This document shows, piece by piece, positions 58,929 through 64,000 of a DNA stretch of 64,000 bases (positions are counted from its first letter, which is position 1; each line of letters begins with the position of its first letter). The stretch is taken from the NCBI GenBank assembly GCA_963565915.1, contig OY751485.1, forward strand, positions 1,612,001 through 1,676,000, in the 5' to 3' direction. This DNA comes from Entoloma clypeatum (Eukaryota; Basidiomycota; Agaricomycetes; Agaricales; Entolomataceae). The notes under the pieces are model-generated. The model did no database searches. It was not told where the DNA came from and saw only the letters and a list, made by a program, of their open reading frames with translations. Position numbers and translations under genes: made by a program.

Positions 58929-61126
58929 TGGGTGGTGGAACCGCAACAGCATACTTGCTATGGGCTATCCTCGCGGTCATGGTACGCCTCCACAGATCCA
59001 TTAAAAAAAACATAATTACACTGATTCTCGCTAGTTTCTCATATTTCTATTACTTCACCTTTGGAATTATGACAGGTTTCACTGCCTAAGATGGAATGCA
59101 GGCCGACAGCCAGGTGCCTTCAAGCGGGTCATGACGTGCGTTTTTTTTTCTGTCATGGCTAACAACCCCGTCGCTCATCTCTTCTCGAATTATCGCACAG
59201 TTACTCATACCTCGCAAGTGTCCCACTCGTTGTGGCCTTCACCGTGTCGATAACGGCTCTCAAATTCAAAGAAGGTATTCTCTTACGCCTCGAAACTAAA
59301 TCATAGCGAGACTCTGAGCATCCATGCCCATGCAGGCTTCATAGTTAGCCCGGAAGGCCACAGTGAGTGTCCCGGCCACATGTAAACCTGGATAGTCTCT
59401 CATCTTGCGTATAGTCTTCCCTCGGCCATTTAGCCTGTGGGACTCGGTCAGCCAACGCTGGGCGGTGCCGTTGTTTTTTACAATAAGCATTGCATGGTCA
59501 CTTGAACTGTACGACTAACCTGTGATCTCTCGTCTTTTTGTCTCATCCTAATCCGAATCTCAACAGCATAACCCATTTGGAAGGTGGGCTGTCCAGATGA
59601 CCTGTCGTCCGAACAACCAAATAACTTCGCCTTCTCGCAGAACTCACCTTCTGGATATTCCTTTTGAATCAAGGACCTAGCAAGCGGGACTGGTTCGATA
59701 GTTGGGAATTCCAGATATGGACGATAGGTATGTTACTCTTTCTAAGCCAAGTGTCATCACGATCTGATTCGCATGGTGCTGTACACAGGAAGTACGGGTG
59801 CGTTACTTGTAATGCCTATCACGGTGCTCATAACTCGGCGGGGTATTGATACGGTACGTCACTCATTATCTTGTCCTGTTCTCATTGTGAACCCAACATC
59901 ATAGTGTCTCGCCTACGTCTTCCTCGTTGGCTCCACGGCAGGAACCTTCACAACCATATTATTTTTATATGTCCTCGCCCGTTTCCCGGGCTTTATTCGC
60001 CATGTCAAGGAAGAAGGCGCTGAACCGGAAGTCGTCCACCGCTTATCGACTTTCTACGCGTTGAACGTAGGCTTCTATATTTCCAGCTGAAATGAATAGT
60101 CTGACCGTGCCATGGCAGCGTATACGCGTCTTATTTCGTTTTCTATTCACTCTGCCTCTCCTTCTAATGGGCGCGGACGGAATCGTTGCGCCTCACATAA
60201 TTGCGAAAAATCTGCAAGTCTCTATGCCCCCTCCTTCTGTTTAGAACTAACTCACCGGTCTTTTGTAGATTTGCTACAGGTACAAATTTGCAATTTTCCT
60301 GTCGTCACATCACCGCTTACATCCATCAGATTTCCTTCTCATGCTGGGTGGAATCGGCTCACTTGTCTCTTCCGGAATAACTCTTCTCGTACGGATCGTC
60401 TACATAACTCGTACAAAGCCTCATCGTCTTTTAGATCTTCTTTCCTCGCCCTTTCACACGAGATCTGCAAAACCGAACTAAATCACATCCTACTCGTACC
60501 AAAACACCACCACCTGCTCCGCAATACCACGATGAACCCAACCTCTCTTCCCCAAAATCGACGTATGCGTCAGAACGTCGCATGGATTCCTACCGATTCG
60601 CACATGCTATATCTGCACCATCCTTTGACCTGAGTCCATACCCTTCCGAGCCCACTCAACGTCGTAACTCCAACAGCAGCGACATATCCCCCATCTATGA
60701 AATTGAAAATGTTGGACCGCTTTCACAGCCCTCTCCTCCGCCGCCTCCTCCGCAGCTGAGGCACCCTCGCCCGATGCCGACCACGAGTTCCGTGGCTCCT
60801 TCTTCCAACGACACCGTGTTCGAGCGGGAGCGGGAGCAGGAAGCATATGTACGGACAAGGCGGTACTCCGACGGACACGTCATCTTTGATAGGAGAGCGC
60901 AGCCGCAGCCTTTAACAGGCTCATCATGGGCTTCCGACGACGGCCGGCGAAATGCGGTCTCCCCGCGGCTACACCCATATGTCAGTCGCTTTCTCGACCC
61001 TATCGTTTGTCCTTTTCCCCTGCTCAGACCTCTTTCCATTGCAAGGTGGTCAACTTCACATCTCCGATCGACCTCATGGACGAGGGTAATGATAACGAAA
61101 TGGAGTACGGCCACCAGCCTGCATGA
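58929..61126 (+). CDS. Predicted seven-transmembrane fungal protein with Ser/Pro-rich cytosolic tail
   Basis: Multi-exon; start MGGGTATAYLLWAILAVM at 58929, last exon 61046..61126. Hydrophobic segments include SYLASVPLVVAFTVSITAL, WAVPLFFTISIAW, ELTFWIFLLNQG, STGALLVMPITVLI, CLAYVFLVGSTAGTFTTILF, VLFRFLFTLPLLLMG and FLLMLGGIGSLVSSGITLLV. The hallmark LEHITHLEE ... DWFDSWEFQIWTIGS is common to an agaricomycete membrane-protein family I know only as hypothetical. The tail (60582-60980) is disordered (SQPSPPPPPPQLRHPRP). Receptor-like topology, but not Ste3. Exon limits between 58983 and 60080 are approximate. Confidence 0.75.
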
Positions 61127-61480
61127 CCGCCTGCCGCATACTATTCTTCGCCTTTCTTTTTTACCTTCCTTGTTCATTCTTAATCATGTTGCTATCTTTC
61201 GAAATTTACTTCATTCTGTATTAATACTGTATATCTATGCTTTTCTGAAATATTTCAGGTTACAACATGACTTACTGTCCAATCTATGTCCAAAAATTCC
61301 AAATGACTTGTATAATTGACTATTCGCGATCTTTGAAATGCTCCACGAATGTGTGATTTCATTTTGCAGTATAAATATTCTTCTTCAGTACTCATTAGCT
61401 GATGGTTTGCTCACTTCAAGCTTCGCGCACTTGGATGACGATTATATTATTGACAATGACTTTCTGCTTTTACTATTAAG

Positions 61481-61491
61481 GTTAGGGTTAG
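61481..61491. repeat. Short TTAGGG tract flanking U1 copy 2
   Basis: GTTAGGGTTAG beside the 3' flank of U1 copy 2, matching the element beside copy 1. Confidence 0.7.
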
Positions 61492-61522
61492 AACCCGAAA
61501 AAATCGAAAAAAAAAAAAAACA

Positions 61523-61701
61523 GAAGCCCACCCAGCCAGAGTGGCCAAAGCGGGACAGGAAAATATTGAGACGGTGCATGAGCCGAAGCCCATACAAGCC
61601 AAGGACACTCCCTGTAATGGACAAGGTCGCCGTGCTATGGGGAGCCTCCATGGCCCACAAACCCGGGTAGGTGAAGGGGCTCATGCCATCAAGGTAAGTA
61701 T
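61523..61701 (-). ncRNA. U1: U1 spliceosomal snRNA, copy 2
   Basis: Near-identical to copy 1 over the whole transcript. The 5' end ATACTTACCT is at 61701. An Sm-like CAATATTTTCC and a TATA box at 61727-61734 are retained. Differences are few: copy 2 reads GCTTTGGCC where copy 1 reads GCTCTGGCC, and the flanking T/A run is longer. Both copies look functional. Confidence 0.9.
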
Positions 61702-61757
61702 GAGTTGTTCTGATGTCGTGCGGGGGTTTATATAGTTCTGCCAGCGGCGCACGGACC

Positions 61758-62110
61758 ACGCAGTCGTTGGTTCATGCTTGTGATTTTTTTTTCAACCCCG
61801 ATACGTAGCCCCTCTATTGGTCCGACAGGAAATATTCACGACGGGTGCGCTGCTATATAGCTGCTGCGAGACGGTTTTTGAGATCAGAGCAAGTTCTTTT
61901 TTGGGACTGCTAACCGGTGGCTTCTTCGATGCAATGCCTTTTCACCATCTCGAGGGGGTATATTTTGGGTCTCCAACGACAGGCAGACCACGAGGAACTT
62001 GTGACAAAAGCACATCACGAAGACGTGCAAGTTTCCTATAATTGATCAATAAAAATACATTGTCGGTGACTTCTCCTTCTACACTGGCCCGACAACCTTC
62101 CTTACGAGCT
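61758..62110. other. Intergenic, no gene seen
   Basis: Upstream flank of U1 copy 2 and 3' flank of the aldo-keto reductase. A T-run sits near 61785. Confidence 0.45.
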
Positions 62111-63417
62111 CTACTGAATCCTGACTTTGAAATCGGCCTGTTTCTCGACTAGTTCATCAAAGATGTTCACATCCCATTTGGGCTTGTATGTGAAGGGAAT
62201 GTTGTGTCTGACAGAAGTTAGCACTCGTTTATTGCGGGATGGAAACAGTATGATCCACCTGAGGTGGTTATTGTCACCGACTGCTGAAATCTTTCCGTAG
62301 TCCTCTTGACTGAGCTCGATTTGCTGGAAGTTTGAGATGATTCGCTCCTCCTGAACGCTCTTTGGGATAACAGAATAACCGCGGTAGGTTCCCCATGCGA
62401 TAAGAACTTGGGCTGGAGTAGCTCTGAGCTTCTCCGCGACTTCAATGACTGCTTTGTAGTCCGTTAGCTTGGGCTTTCCAGCAACTAAATGGTGTGCATG
62501 ATGAGTTCACGAAACACTACTGTGGATTGAGCCGATTCTTACGATTGTTGCCGAGAGGACTGTATGCGGTGATGTGAATGTTCTTGGTTTTGCAATACTC
62601 CACGAGCTCATCTTGGGGAAGGAGAGGGTGTGCCTCAATTTGGTTCATTGCCTGATAGAGAGTCAATTGACGGTGATTTTGGCGTTTGAAAAGAATGTGA
62701 TGAAGGACGGACTGGTACGATGCCCGTCGCTTCTATGATTCCCTTTATGTGATCGATCGTGAAATTTGAGACTCCAATGGCCCTGACCTTCCAGATACAG
62801 CTCATTTGATCAGCATGAAGACAATTAGTACTTGAAGACACGCACTTTCGATTTGGGTAGGGCGTTCATAGCATTCCAGGTATCCACGAGACTTGTCTCT
62901 TTGTCGATAGCAATCTCGCTGGCCTTCTCTCAATGAAGGGGAAAGAGTCCGTTACCGGGTGGGAAGGCAATAGGCCAGTGAACCACTACACAACTTGTAA
63001 ACCTTCAGGCTGACCGAAGATTCAAAATGTATGCGCACGATAGAGGTCGAGATAGTCTATGCCAAGCTGGCGAAGAGTCTCGTCGAGTTCCTTCTCGACC
63101 TCCGCAGGTTGGTGGGCGGAATTCCACAGTTTTGAGGTGATGAAGAGATCCTCCCGCTTGACCACAGAGGGGATGACTTTCTTCAGGGCTGCGCCGACTT
63201 CATGCTGGTTCTGGTAGATCATGGCGAGATCAAGATGACGGTACCCATGTCGAATGGCGATCTCGACCTAAAGGATCTCCATAAACAAACTCGCTCAAGC
63301 TCGCGGAGGTGCACATACTGCCTTCTCAACCTCGTTAGGTTGTGAGAGCCATGTCCCGAGACCAATTTCGGGTATCTTGGCGCCGGTGGAAAGAGTGATT
63401 TGTTTTCCTAGAGACAT
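62111..63417 (-). pseudogene. Aldo-keto reductase with an in-frame nonsense codon
   Basis: Exons complement(62111..62207, 62259..62484, 62543..62651, 62713..62787, 62846..62985, 63039..63267, 63319..63417) all agree in phase and give a 324-residue AKR-length product. NADPH-dependent carbonyl reduction; closest to fungal glycerol-dehydrogenase/Gcy1-like members. Visible: [31 protein letters not shown] (catalytic D and Y), [10 protein letters not shown] (K), LVHWPIAFPPG (H), [23 protein letters not shown] and IPKSV. An in-frame TGA at 62930-62932 follows GLFPLH, where relatives read through. The longest intron that could remove it is too short. It is therefore a recent null allele, an assembly error or a non-standard readthrough; everything else is intact. 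Confidence 0.88.
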
Positions 63418-64000
63418 TTTTTGATGAGAGGAGGATGGTAAGAAGGAATCCTCTCACAAATGGGTGGTTTTATAAACGACGTCATGGTCCGGAACCCGGT
63501 CCGATCATTCCCGGTGGTCACCTGCCACATGTTCTTCCCCACTACTCACGGACGCCGAAAGTTCAGTTGAAGCCCGTCCGGGCCAGGATATACCCTTGGG
63601 GCATTGCTGAAGTCGACAATCACGGGCGGAGAGATCTCATGCCACGATGCGAGAATGACCTGGAGAAGGTGTGTCCCCTCGATCCTATGATGGCAAAGAT
63701 CATGACGTGGCGGCCCCTGTCGAGTTTGGAGAGACTATGAAGCGGAGTATGTGAACGGGGATGTGCAAAATAGGTGCGGCAATCCTCACAGAATTTAGTT
63801 TCATGGCTGTAAACACCACACTACAGGATGTAGTTTGCCGCGAGAACGTGGTTTATTATGGGAAGTTTGTGAATGGCAGGCGGCTTTCGAAGACTTTTTC
63901 CCCCCTGTCTGTGTTTACGATCGACGCAGCTTGATGCCTTGCAAGGTTCTACAAAGAGATCACAATACTTGGAGGTTGAAGATGAGGGTGAAGACGAATG
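63418..64000. other. Promoter side of the reductase gene; right edge
   Basis: No gene is supported. The plus-strand ORF 63435-63740 has no recognisable features. Confidence 0.4.

Overview
The window is nuclear DNA of a filamentous basidiomycete, most likely an Agaricomycete. The basis is gene content (NACHT-WD40 receptor, VHL/ricin-B lectin protein, agaricomycete-type F-box and seven-TM proteins) and gene structure: dense genes with many ~45-75 nt GT-AG introns, CTRAY-like branch points and short intergenic spaces. Exon junctions below were read by hand from splice motifs, reading phase and family knowledge. They are predictions, not transcript evidence.

0-16 kb, mostly minus strand. A partial gene with repeated GLEBS-like motifs runs off the left edge. 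Its promoter side holds a 1.7 kb retroposed element with a 17-bp target-site duplication and an A-rich tail, inserted ~70 bp upstream of an intron-containing tRNA-Ala(AGC). Next come a Cdh1/Fizzy-related APC/C activator, a 14-exon sugar transporter, an unrecognised 319-aa protein and a very long Rtt107/Brc1-type multi-BRCT protein with AT-hooks in its linker.

16-36 kb. A four-RRM Nrd1-like RNA-binding protein diverges from the BRCT gene. A second GLEBS-like gene and an F-box/LRR gene follow. A gene-poor 4 kb stretch holds a U6 snRNA and a broken GH30-like glycosidase. Then come an F-BAR/SH3 Cdc15-Imp2-type protein, SURF6/Rrp14, and the divergently transcribed PP2A activator PTPA.

36-49 kb, accessory. 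Three diverged tandem paralogues of an unknown family (one open, two decayed) lie before a NACHT-WD40 NLR and a RhoGEF that carries two complete DH-BAR modules in one polypeptide, with intron positions duplicated.

49-64 kb. Elongator subunit Elp1 and rRNA-processing Efg1 are divergent. Two near-identical U1 snRNA genes, ~6 kb apart, bracket a double-VHL/ricin-B protein and a seven-TM protein. Last is an aldo-keto reductase with an in-frame nonsense codon.

Functional threads: pre-mRNA splicing RNAs (U1 x2, U6), ribosome biogenesis and translation (SURF6, Efg1, Elp1, tRNA-Ala), cell-cycle and genome maintenance (Cdh1, BRCT protein), and cell polarity (F-BAR, RhoGEF). No large undescribed system is evident. 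The most novel signals are the GLEBS-like family with a conserved intron inside its motif, the retroelement/tRNA junction, the duplicated DH-BAR protein and the U1 duplication.
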